This document shows positions 1 to 7,677 of a DNA stretch of 64,000 nt, in pieces (within the stretch, counting starts at the first letter, position 1; every line of letters starts with the position of its first letter). The translations under genes and the position numbers were made by a program. The DNA is from CAWCVR01 sp963799105 (lineage in GTDB: Bacteria; Acidobacteriota; Terriglobia; Bryobacterales; Bryobacteraceae): contig CAWCVR010000008.1 in NCBI GenBank assembly GCA_963799105.1, forward strand, positions 103,128-167,127, in the 5' to 3' direction. The notes beneath the pieces were generated by a model that saw only the letters and a list, made by a program, of their open reading frames with translations, was not told where the DNA came from and ran no database searches.

Positions 1-780
1 CGGCAAGTACTCGCCTTCGCGCGCCAGCGTGTCCAGAAACTCCAGCGACCTCGCGCGGTCGCGCCGGCCCAGAGCACCCACCAGCGCGAAGATGGTGGTG
101 GACCGGGCGTCGGGCACCAGCGCGCCGATATCGTCCACTCCCACCACGCGATTGCCGGCGTACAGCGACAGTTTTTCGATCTCCACGGCAATGCGCGCGA
201 TGTCGGCTCCCAGCGCCTCCACCAGCAGGTCGGCCGCCGCCGGGTCCAGCCGGAAGCCCGCCCGGAGCGCCAGCGTGTCGGTCTCCTGGCGCGCTTCCCG
301 CGGGCCGAAGCGGCGCAACTCGACCACTTCCTGAACCGAAGCGTAGAACTTGCGGACGCGTTCCTGCTTGCGCTTGTCGTCGCCTTCGAAGTCGAAGCGC
401 ATGGCCTCGAAGATCAGCGTGACGCCCGGCGACGGATCTTTCAGGTAGGCCGCCAGGGGCGCGGCGCCGGCCGCTGACGCACCGCCGGCGGATTCTTCCT
501 CGTGGCCCTCCTCGGCGGCGCGGCCACGGGGCAGGGCGGCCTCGGCATTCACCACCCAGATCAGGCGCTCAGTGGTGAAGAGAGAGAGCGCCCTTGCGTC
601 GTCCACCACCTCGGCCAGCGACTGTTCCGTCAGGTCGTGCTGCGTCACGGCATTCTCCGGGACAGTGGCGAGAAGCGCTTCCTTCAGGCGCCGCCGCTCA
701 TACGCTTCCGGGCCAAGCAGTAGCGCCGCGGGCGGAAGCGATCGCTTCCGGATCCGGGCGAGCAATTGAGCGGGCGTCAT
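1..780 (-). CDS. holA: DNA polymerase III delta subunit, 3' end cut by window
   Basis: This is the clamp-loader delta subunit, which opens the beta sliding clamp during replication. The reading frame is open from the ATG at 780 to the window edge, giving 260 residues of a protein usually about 330-350 long. The N-terminal part has the expected pattern: a start near MTPAQLLARI, a 'LLLGPEAYERR' strand-turn-helix like the degenerate AAA+ nucleotide site, and 'RLIWVVNAE' later. The start ATG overlaps the stop of lptE as TGATG, so the two are translationally coupled. The C-terminal domain lies outside the window. The call rests on the overall pattern and on the common lptE-holA gene order. Confidence 0.85.
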   Translation of the reverse strand, partial: MTPAQLLARIRKRSLPPAALLLGPEAYERRRLKEALLATVPENAVTQHDLTEQSLAEVVDDARALSLFTTERLIWVVNAEAALPRGRAAEEGHEEESAGGASAAGAAPLAAYLKDPSPGVTLIFEAMRFDFEGDDKRKQERVRKFYASVQEVVELRRFGPREARQETDTLALRAGFRLDPAAADLLVEALGADIARIAVEIEKLSLYAGNRVVGVDDIGALVPDARSTTIFALVGALGRRDRARSLEFLDTLAREGEYLP

Positions 781-1313
781 CAGAAGTCCTCGAGAATGGC
801 CGAGACGATGCTGCGCGCCGCGTCGCGAGTGACCCGCTGCACGGCGGTGCCGCTTTCGTCGAAATAGGTAGCGGCGTTTTCGGAAATCTCGTAGCGCTCG
901 CGGAACTCGTAGCCGTTGCGCGCGAACAACGATTTGCCGGTGGTCCTCTCGTTCATGTAGATGTTCATTTGCAGAATCACCTGCGCGCCCGTGGAACGGG
1001 CGGTCACCGGGTCCGTGGTGGTGGAGAAGCTGACGAAGTTGGTGATCGCGCCGGCCAGCACGGCGTCGGCCTGCCCGGGATCGGACACCACTTTGAAGCG
1101 GGTCCGCGAGAGCAACTCGCGCGCCAGGTCGGCCGACAGCAGGCGCGGGATGTCGGTGCGCGGGATGCCGCTGTGGAACGGCTCGATGAAGATGGTGTGG
1201 ATGTTCTTGGGCATCAGCTCGGCCTTGCCGGCGACGTGGTATCCGCAGCCGCTCGAATCCGAGATGCCGATCAACACGCCGCAGGCAAGGAGTACCGGGA
1301 GAATCCGTTTCAT
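780..1313 (-). CDS. lptE: LPS-assembly lipoprotein LptE
   Basis: A 177-residue exported protein. The start at 1313 (MKRILPVLLACG) is chosen because it gives a signal peptide; the frame stays open upstream but reads into the neighbour. A Cys in the 'SSGCGYHVAG' stretch fits the GCGYH hallmark near the mature N-terminus of LptE, although the lipobox is not classical. LptE plugs the LptD barrel that places LPS in the outer membrane, so the organism is a diderm. The gene ends in a TGATG overlap with holA and begins 10 bp after the asd-like gene, so it belongs to the same operon. Confidence 0.8.
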   Translation of the reverse strand: MKRILPVLLACGVLIGISDSSGCGYHVAGKAELMPKNIHTIFIEPFHSGIPRTDIPRLLSADLARELLSRTRFKVVSDPGQADAVLAGAITNFVSFSTTTDPVTARSTGAQVILQMNIYMNERTTGKSLFARNGYEFRERYEISENAATYFDESGTAVQRVTRDAARSIVSAILEDF

Positions 1314-1323
1314 AGCTTCCGTT

Positions 1324-2334
1324 TCACAGCAACTGCCGCGCCACGGCGACGGCGCTCTCGGCCGCCAGGCGATAGTTGTCGGCGGCCATCCACAACCACA
1401 GGGCATCGGCATGGTTACGATCGGGCGCGATGGCGCCCACCGCGATGCCGCCCTGACCCGCCTGCCCCACGTTGGTGGGCGGTTCGAATTCGCCGCCGCG
1501 CACTTCAATATTGCCTTCCGCCAGACTGATCTCCACGGCTTCCAGATCCGGGCTGTTTTCGAACTCGGCCCAGATGCCGAATGTGTAGCCGTGAAACACC
1601 GGCGCCTGGATGACGCGCAGCGACGCTAGCGGCGCGCCCTGGCCTTCGCCCGGCAGATCCAGCAGGGTGGCCAGGTGGCGCTCAATCCGCAATTCGGTAT
1701 CCTCCAGTGCTACGGGCGCGGCTTCTCCATACCGCGCCAGCATATTGAAGCTCAGTTGCGTATCGAACACATCGTGCGGCAGCGGTTTGAACGAGAGCAG
1801 GCTGATGGTCTGCCGCTGCAACTCCTCCACCCCGGCTTTGCCCTGTTCGCTGGCCGGGGCGAAGATTTGGACGACGGCGCGCCGCAGCGGATGGTTGGCG
1901 TGGATGCGGCGCAAGAGCAGGGCCAGCGCCATGGCGGCGGGGTGCGCGATCACATGGATACGCGAATCCTCGCCGAACTCTTCCTCGGGCGCTTCCACCA
2001 GCGGCGCGCGCAATCGGGCGTCGGGGCGTTCCTCGGACGCGTGTGTGAGGTCGATGATCGCCGTCCCCTCGTCTTCGGCCAGTTCGAGCGCCTTCTGGCT
2101 CGACGCCGGCGAACCCGCCAGGAACACCACACCCGCGCCACTCAGGTTGCCGGCGTCCAGATCTCCCACCGTCACGGGTTCGTCGCCGACCCGCGTCAAC
2201 CGCCCGGCTTCCTCGCCGTGCGCGGCGATCAGGCGGAGTTCGAACCCGGGCTCGGAAGTGGCCACGATGTCGCGAATCTCGCGGCCCAGCAGCGATTCGC
2301 TGCCCACCAGCACGGCAAATGGAGACTTAGACAA
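1324..2334 (-). CDS. Aspartate-semialdehyde dehydrogenase-like protein (USG-1 type, catalytic Cys not seen)
   Basis: A 336-residue protein with the two-domain plan of aspartate-semialdehyde dehydrogenase. There is an N-terminal NAD(P)-binding fold (VGSESLLGREI) and, further on, the family's helix 'GVEELQRQT'. Where the enzyme normally has its GNCS active-site cysteine loop, this protein reads 'IAHPAAMALALLL' with no Cys. That matches the Usg class of non-catalytic paralogues, whose role is not established. Its start overlaps pssA by 8 bp and it lies 10 bp before lptE, so it is expressed with membrane genes, not with a lysine or threonine pathway. A true asd gene would be expected elsewhere. 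Confidence 0.75.
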   Translation of the reverse strand: MSKSPFAVLVGSESLLGREIRDIVATSEPGFELRLIAAHGEEAGRLTRVGDEPVTVGDLDAGNLSGAGVVFLAGSPASSQKALELAEDEGTAIIDLTHASEERPDARLRAPLVEAPEEEFGEDSRIHVIAHPAAMALALLLRRIHANHPLRRAVVQIFAPASEQGKAGVEELQRQTISLLSFKPLPHDVFDTQLSFNMLARYGEAAPVALEDTELRIERHLATLLDLPGEGQGAPLASLRVIQAPVFHGYTFGIWAEFENSPDLEAVEISLAEGNIEVRGGEFEPPTNVGQAGQGGIAVGAIAPDRNHADALWLWMAADNYRLAAESAVAVARQLL

Positions 2335-3214
2335 CTCCGTGCTCCTGAGGCGGCGGCAGGCGGCGCGGCAGTTTCAGCACCCGCCGGCGGACGATGCCGC
2401 CGATGCGGATCACGATTCCGCTGGCCACGTAAGCGCCGGCCACCGCCAGCAGCAGGAGTTGGCCGTAGTTCCAGATGCCATAGATCAACGCGCCCAGCAG
2501 CACGATGAGCAGCGGCGAGTAAGCCTTGCTGAGGCTGACTCCCTTGAAGCTGTGGTAGCGCCAGGTGCTGACCATCAGGAAGCCCAGCAGCACCAGCAGG
2601 CCCAGCCAGGCCACGGAGCAAGGCCACCACTGCAGCGGCTTGCCGCCCGAGGCAAACACCACGGCCGCCACCATGGCCGCCGCCGCCGGAATCGGCATGC
2701 CTACAAAATATTTGCGGTCCGGTTTCCCCGGGTTCTTGGGAACCGGATTCTTTTGCACGTTGAAGCGCGCCAGCCGCGCCGCCCCGCACAACAGGAAGAG
2801 AAACGAGACGAATGCGCCGATATCGCGCAGGTGCTGCAACCCCGTTCCGAGCGACCCATCCACGAAGTAAACGCCCCAGGCGAACGCCAGGATGGCCGGC
2901 GCAATCCCGAAACTGATGACGTCGGCGAGCGAATCCATCTCCCGGCCGAAGTCGCTGGCGGTGTTGGTCATACGGGCGATGCGGCCGTCCAGCCCGTCGA
3001 GGAAGAACGCCCCGGCGATGGCTTCGGCCGCGATGACGAACTGTTCCGGCGCGCCCCCCGTGTGGAATGCCAGGGCGCCGCGGAACGACCGTAGGATGGC
3101 GATGTAGCCCAGGAAAATATTGCCGGCGGTGAACAGCGTGGGTAAGGCGTACGCCGCGCGGCGAGGCCGGCGGTCGGGCGATCGCGGATCCACCAGCCGT
3201 TCTCTAAGTCCCAT
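2327..3214 (-). CDS. pssA: CDP-diacylglycerol--serine O-phosphatidyltransferase
   Basis: An integral membrane enzyme that joins serine to CDP-diacylglycerol to make phosphatidylserine. The CDP-alcohol phosphotransferase signature is clear at about residues 73-95: DGLDGRIAR, then G, MD and LAD at the right spacing (D-G-x2-A-R-x8-G-x3-D-x3-D with one extra residue). Several hydrophobic segments follow, and the tail after about residue 250 is basic. The length of 295 aa is normal for the long form. The gene overlaps psd by 11 bp and the asd-like gene by 8 bp. With psd it makes the two-step route to phosphatidylethanolamine. Confidence 0.92.
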   Translation of the reverse strand: MGLRERLVDPRSPDRRPRRAAYALPTLFTAGNIFLGYIAILRSFRGALAFHTGGAPEQFVIAAEAIAGAFFLDGLDGRIARMTNTASDFGREMDSLADVISFGIAPAILAFAWGVYFVDGSLGTGLQHLRDIGAFVSFLFLLCGAARLARFNVQKNPVPKNPGKPDRKYFVGMPIPAAAAMVAAVVFASGGKPLQWWPCSVAWLGLLVLLGFLMVSTWRYHSFKGVSLSKAYSPLLIVLLGALIYGIWNYGQLLLLAVAGAYVASGIVIRIGGIVRRRVLKLPRRLPPPQEHGVV

Positions 3215-3827
3215 GCGTCTCCCGCGATCTGCGCCGCGCGATCACCGACGAACCCGCCGACACCCGCATTCCGGGCCGCACCGCGATTTCCCATTCGGCG
3301 CCGAGCAGCACGTCCACGCGCGAGCCGAACTTGATGAGCCCGATGCGCTCGCCCGCGGCCACCGTGTCTCCCGGCTTCTTGGTGCAGACGACGCGCCGCG
3401 CAATCAGCCCGGCGATCTGCTTGAAAACCACCGTGGTATCGTCGCCTCGCACGGTCACCACGTTCTGTTCGTTTTGATCGGAGGCTTCGGCGCGGCTGGC
3501 CACGTGGAAGCGGCCCGGCCGGTAGGTCACCCCGGTGATGGCGCCGGCGATGGGCGTTCGGTTGACATGAACGTCGAAGATGTTGAGAAAGACGCTGAGG
3601 CGCTGCGCGTCCGAGCCCTCGCCCACCACGGCGACCACTTTGCCGTCCGCCGGCGACACGGCCACCGGTCCCGCGGGGATTTCCCGATCGGGGTCGCGGA
3701 AAAAGTAGAGGCAGAACAGCGCCAGAAGCCATAGCGGCGATGCCAGCCAGACTCCGCCCAGCCAGGCGATCAGCGCCCCGGCCAGTGTCAGGCCGGCTGC
3801 GTAGTAAATGCCGTCGCGTACGATCAC
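3204..3827 (-). CDS. psd: Phosphatidylserine decarboxylase, short (archaeal-like) form
   Basis: A 207-residue proenzyme that decarboxylates phosphatidylserine to phosphatidylethanolamine at the inner membrane. It starts with GTG. Two hydrophobic stretches at residues 8-42 anchor it, followed by the family's FRDPDR and 'SPADGKV' motifs. The self-cleavage site is the GS in 'IKFGSRVD' (about residue 170), where the Ser becomes the pyruvoyl group of the alpha chain. The length fits the short psd family, as opposed to the longer E. coli type. It is the first gene of the five-gene operon running to holA and overlaps pssA by 11 bp. Confidence 0.9.
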   Translation of the reverse strand: MIVRDGIYYAAGLTLAGALIAWLGGVWLASPLWLLALFCLYFFRDPDREIPAGPVAVSPADGKVVAVVGEGSDAQRLSVFLNIFDVHVNRTPIAGAITGVTYRPGRFHVASRAEASDQNEQNVVTVRGDDTTVVFKQIAGLIARRVVCTKKPGDTVAAGERIGLIKFGSRVDVLLGAEWEIAVRPGMRVSAGSSVIARRRSRETHGT

Positions 3828-3873
3828 AAGACCCTATTTTCCCATACCGCGGACGGCCGCACGGGATCGGGCG

Positions 3874-4149
3874 CTACCCGGGAAACCAGATGCTGTCCGC
3901 GTGTACCAGCTCAACGCCCGCCGCGAGCTGCAGTGGCTCGTCGGCCTTGCAAAAGAAGGCCAGTCCCTTATAGCTCATCAGGTACTGGTGTTTGGGGCTG
4001 AAGAGCCCGCCCTTGGCCGTGACTACCAGCGGGTCCTTGGCGCGGGCCAGAATCTTGGCGAACTCTTCCGGTTCCACGCGCACCAGCACTCCCGATGCAT
4101 TGATGGCGTTGGCTATCGCGGCTGCCGCCACCACTGCTCCTCCTGCCAT
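3874..4149 (-). CDS. Small conserved-looking protein of unknown function
   Basis: A 91-residue protein not assigned to a family. A GAGGTGA ribosome site lies 5 nt before the ATG at 4149. The first 20 residues are small and hydrophobic (AVVAAAAIANAI), then a mixed alpha/beta-looking stretch contains 'KDPLVVTAKGGLFSPKHQYLMSYKG'-like aromatic content, ending WFPG. It lies 46 bp upstream of psd on the same strand and is probably transcribed with that operon. No metal motif or clear signal peptide cleavage site is visible. Confidence 0.6.
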   Translation of the reverse strand: MAGGAVVAAAAIANAINASGVLVRVEPEEFAKILARAKDPLVVTAKGGLFSPKHQYLMSYKGLAFFCKADEPLQLAAGVELVHADSIWFPG

Positions 4150-4262
4150 AATTCACCTCGTCTCGATTGTAGGGGATTCGCGAACCGCTTTGATTTGCCG
4201 GACCAGCCGGTACACACCGGCTTCCGTTCCATCTTTCGCCCCAGTGGTGCGAAACTAGTTCC

Positions 4263-5789
4263 ATGAAGCCAACCTTCGCGCGTCGAACCACCTCCCTCGT
4301 CTGGCCGGTCCTCGCGCTTCTCTCCTGCGTGGGCGCGGCCTCGGCCGATGTCAAGCCCGCTCCGCTGTTCAGCGATCATATGGTCCTGCAGGCCGGCATG
4401 TCCGTGCCGGTCTGGGGCACCGCCAGCCCTGGCGAACAGGTGGCCGTCACCCTCAACGGCCAGCAACAGCGTGCTACCGCCGGCGCCGACGGCAAATGGA
4501 TGGTCCGGCTGACAGACCTGAAAGCCGGCGGTCCATACGAGATGACCATCGCCGGCGCCAACACCATTACCATCCAGGACGTGCTGGTGGGCGAGGTCTG
4601 GGTGGGATCCGGCCAATCCAACATGGCCTTTACGGTTTCCAAGGCGAAGGCGCGCTACGCCGGCCTCGTCAACGAAGCGGAAGTAATTGCCGCCGCCAAC
4701 TTTCCCAAGGTCCGCGTCTTCATGGGCAAAGAGGCGACGTCCTACGATCCGCAGCCCGTCGTCCAGGGCCAATGGCAGGTGTGCAGTCCGGAGACCGTGC
4801 CGGGATTTTCCGCCGTCGCGTATCTCTTCGGGCGGAACCTGCACAAGGAACTCAACGTTCCGGTGGGCATGATCGTCCTGGCGTTCGGCGCCAGCACCGC
4901 CGAGGCCTGGATTCCGCGCGAGGTCCTGACCGCCGATCCGCTGCTGAAACCCATGGTCGACCGCCTTGACGCCGCCGAGAAGTTCTTCCGCGACAGCCCG
5001 CAGGCCCCCCCCGAGCAGGCGCCCCCGGCGCCGCAGACCATCAATGCCCGGCCCGGTCAGGTCCGGCGGGGCGATCCGGCGCGCGACCAGCACCAGCCCA
5101 CGGTCCTGTTCAACGGCATGATCAACGGCGCCATTCCCTACGCCATGCGCGGCGTCATCTGGTATCAAGGCGAATCGATCGTCGGCGGCGATCCGGGCGT
5201 TACGCTCTATCCCCACGTGCAGAACACCCTGGTGACGGCGTGGCGCAAGCTGTGGGGCGAAGGCGATTTCCCCTTCTACGTTGTGCAACTCCCCGCCCTC
5301 AAGAACATCAGCAACAACCCGCGCGTGCGCGACGGCCAGGCCGCCGTACTCTCGCTGCCCAACACCGGGTTGGCGGTCACGCTCGACATCGGCGACCCCA
5401 ACGACGTTCACCCGCACAACAAGGAACCGCTGGGCGACCGCCTGGTGCGCATCGCGCTCGCCAACGTCTATGGCCGGAAGATCGAATACTCCGGCCCGGT
5501 TTACGAATCGATGGCCATCGAGGGCTCGACGATCCGCCTCAAGTTTTCGCACCTGGGCGGCGGACTGGTAGCCAAGGACGGCCCGCTCAAGTGGTTCCAG
5601 GTGGCCGGGGCGGACCGCAAGTTTCTGGATGCCGACGCCAGGATCGACGGCGACACCATCGTGGTGAGCCGGCCCGACATCACCATTCCGCAAGCCGTGC
5701 GCTACGCCTGGGATAACTATCCCGAAGGCGCCAACCTGTTCAACGCCGCCGGTCTGCCCGCCGCGCAGTTCCGCACCGATAAGTGGTAA
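4263..5789 (+). CDS. Sialate O-acetylesterase-family esterase (SASA)
   Basis: A 508-residue secreted SGNH-type esterase that removes O-acetyl groups from sugars. A signal peptide runs to about residue 28 (ALLSCVGAASA). An N-terminal beta domain (PLFSDHMVLQ) is followed by the nucleophile motif GSGQSNM at about residue 118. 'WYQGES' lies in the middle, and the catalytic Asp/His region is 'PNDVHPHNKE' near residue 380. The length is usual for the family. The gene faces the GH28 gene across a hairpin. In this setting plant or microbial acetylated glycans are more likely substrates than sialic acid itself; that is inference from context. Confidence 0.88.
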   Translation: MKPTFARRTTSLVWPVLALLSCVGAASADVKPAPLFSDHMVLQAGMSVPVWGTASPGEQVAVTLNGQQQRATAGADGKWMVRLTDLKAGGPYEMTIAGANTITIQDVLVGEVWVGSGQSNMAFTVSKAKARYAGLVNEAEVIAAANFPKVRVFMGKEATSYDPQPVVQGQWQVCSPETVPGFSAVAYLFGRNLHKELNVPVGMIVLAFGASTAEAWIPREVLTADPLLKPMVDRLDAAEKFFRDSPQAPPEQAPPAPQTINARPGQVRRGDPARDQHQPTVLFNGMINGAIPYAMRGVIWYQGESIVGGDPGVTLYPHVQNTLVTAWRKLWGEGDFPFYVVQLPALKNISNNPRVRDGQAAVLSLPNTGLAVTLDIGDPNDVHPHNKEPLGDRLVRIALANVYGRKIEYSGPVYESMAIEGSTIRLKFSHLGGGLVAKDGPLKWFQVAGADRKFLDADARIDGDTIVVSRPDITIPQAVRYAWDNYPEGANLFNAAGLPAAQFRTDKW

Positions 5790-5814
5790 GGCGGCAAACG
5801 GGGGGAAAGAAAAC

Positions 5815-5868
5815 CGGGGACCGACAGCCGTTTTTCGCAGAAAGCGCGAAAAACGGAGTCTGTCCCCG
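5815..5868. terminator. Long imperfect hairpin between two convergent genes
   Basis: The left arm (5815-5838) and right arm (5846-5868) pair through CGGGGAC...CGTTTTTCGC with a 7-nt loop and a few mismatches. It lies between the stop of the plus-strand esterase and the stop of the minus-strand GH28 gene. It can act as a bidirectional terminator, with T-rich or A-rich runs inside the arms. From memory, hairpins with a GGGGACAGAC...CCGTTTTTCGCG core are scattered in acidobacterial genomes, so it may also be a dispersed repeat. Confidence 0.6.
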
Positions 5869-5870
5869 CC

Positions 5871-7433
5871 CTACATCTCTTTCCGGGCCGTCTTCTCGAT
5901 TCGCCCGTCGGCGGCCGGGGCGGCGTGGTCGAACGTCACGTTCTCAACGTTTATCAGCACGTAGCCCGGCGCGCCCGGCGCGGTTTGCGCCTGCACGTGA
6001 TGGAAGCCGGCGCCCTTGACGTCGTCCAGCACGAAGGGCGCGCGGGAATCTTCCTTCTCGTAGCCTATCGTGACATCGGTGAGTTCGATCCCCGCGGCAT
6101 GCCGGATGAAGAAGCCGTAGGCCGGCGGCAATCCGAACATGGAAGGCTCGGGATATTCCTTCTCGCGCTCGGGTGTTTCGTAGGGTGCCCGTGGCGGGAC
6201 GCCGCCCTGCGCCCGGAAGAAGAACGTATTCACCAAGTCGGCCGGCTGCTTGGCCACCTGGTCGAGCGTCAGCCCGCCGCGATACAGAATGCGGATGCCG
6301 CTCAGCTTCACATCCTCGACATCGTGTCCCGGAATGCCGCTGATGATGGAGCCGTAGCGCGGATCGGCGCCGGACACCACCACGTTACTTATGCTCACGC
6401 GCCGGATGGCGCCCACCGCGGTTCCCTCCGGCGCGCGCTGCCGGCTGCCCAGGCGGATGAAGATGGGCGAGTTGGAAACGTCGCGCATGGTGAGATTCGA
6501 AATGGCGACATCCTCGATGTGTCCCCCGTCCACCGCCTCCAGGGCGAGACCGCGCGAGCGGTCGAAGACCACGTTGGAGATCGTGATGTTGCGGAAATCG
6601 CCGTCCGTTTCGGTGCCGATCTTGATGCGCCCCGTGGGGCCGTCGCGGTCGGGCGCCCGCGCTTGCGTGCGCTTGTAGGTGCCGTCCAGCAGCGACCCGG
6701 CGTCGAAGCCGCTCACCAGGCAGTTGGTAACCGTCACGTTCTCGGTGGGCCGCGCCGCGCCCAGCGCGAAAGTGCCCTTGAAGACGATGGCGTCGTCGTT
6801 GGGCGAGTTGACGCTGGTATTCGAGATGCGCACGTTGCGGCAACTGTCGATGTCCATGCCGTCGCGATTGGTGTCGATCTTGATGTTGTCGATCGTCAGA
6901 TTGTCGACGCCCGTCACCAGGATGCCGAAGTGGCCGCCGTTCGAAATCGAAACGTCGCGGATGGTCACGTTATGGCAGAGCTTGAAGGCCACGGTCTTGT
7001 CGGCGCCGCGGTTGTAGCTTCCCAGCGCACGACCGGAAATCAGGCCGCCTCCGGTGATGGCGACGTTTTCGATGCCGTCGCCCCAGATCAGGCTGTTGTG
7101 CCAGTGGCTATGGCCCGAATCCTGGTACTGCGAGAATTGGTTCGGCTCGGCGGCGTCGTAGGCCGTCGGGTCGGAAACCGCTTCCAGGGTGGCGCCCGCT
7201 TCGATGTGCAGCGTGACGTTGCTGCGCAGTTGAATGGACCCCGTGAGGTAGGTTCCCGGCGGAACGTTGACGGTGCCCCCGCCGGCCGCCGCGGCGGCCG
7301 CGACCGCCTTGTTGATGGCCTCGCGGTCGAGCGTTTTCCCGTCGCCTTTCGCGCCGAAGGCGGTCACATCGAAAACCGCGGCCTGGCAGCACGCGGAACC
7401 GAGACATAGCAGCAGCAATCCGAATCGTCGCAT
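5871..7433 (-). CDS. Glycoside hydrolase family 28 (polygalacturonase-like)
   Basis: A 520-residue secreted right-handed beta-helix enzyme, expected to cut galacturonan or rhamnogalacturonan. The start at 7433 gives a signal peptide (MRRFGLLLLCLGSACCQA) followed by the typical 'FDVTAFGAKGDGKT' opening. The catalytic region has NRDGMD, then NDDAIVFK, and 'GRIKIGTE' later; these match the N-D, D-D and RIK motifs of GH28. The classical GHG is not obvious. The frame is open upstream to 7691, but that part lacks a signal peptide and overlaps the xylB end. It fits a plant-cell-wall breakdown region with the neighbouring esterase. Confidence 0.85.
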   Translation of the reverse strand: MRRFGLLLLCLGSACCQAAVFDVTAFGAKGDGKTLDREAINKAVAAAAAAGGGTVNVPPGTYLTGSIQLRSNVTLHIEAGATLEAVSDPTAYDAAEPNQFSQYQDSGHSHWHNSLIWGDGIENVAITGGGLISGRALGSYNRGADKTVAFKLCHNVTIRDVSISNGGHFGILVTGVDNLTIDNIKIDTNRDGMDIDSCRNVRISNTSVNSPNDDAIVFKGTFALGAARPTENVTVTNCLVSGFDAGSLLDGTYKRTQARAPDRDGPTGRIKIGTETDGDFRNITISNVVFDRSRGLALEAVDGGHIEDVAISNLTMRDVSNSPIFIRLGSRQRAPEGTAVGAIRRVSISNVVVSGADPRYGSIISGIPGHDVEDVKLSGIRILYRGGLTLDQVAKQPADLVNTFFFRAQGGVPPRAPYETPEREKEYPEPSMFGLPPAYGFFIRHAAGIELTDVTIGYEKEDSRAPFVLDDVKGAGFHHVQAQTAPGAPGYVLINVENVTFDHAAPAADGRIEKTARKEM

Positions 7434-7677
7434 AGGAAACTCCAAGAGTACCTCATGTGGGGCGATCCGGGAGCGATGACCGGCGCGGACCGCTAGCAGC
7501 AACCCGCCCTCAGCCCGGCGAACTTCCCAGATCCCGGCCTCGTGGGCGCCAGAGAGAACGCCTTGCGCATTCGGGTTTAAACAGCCTGAATCGCCATCCT
7601 GCGGCTGAACCTGCTGACGTATCGTAACTTGCGGGAGTGACTGGACGGCCCGTTCGAGACACCGGCGCCGCTCCCGG

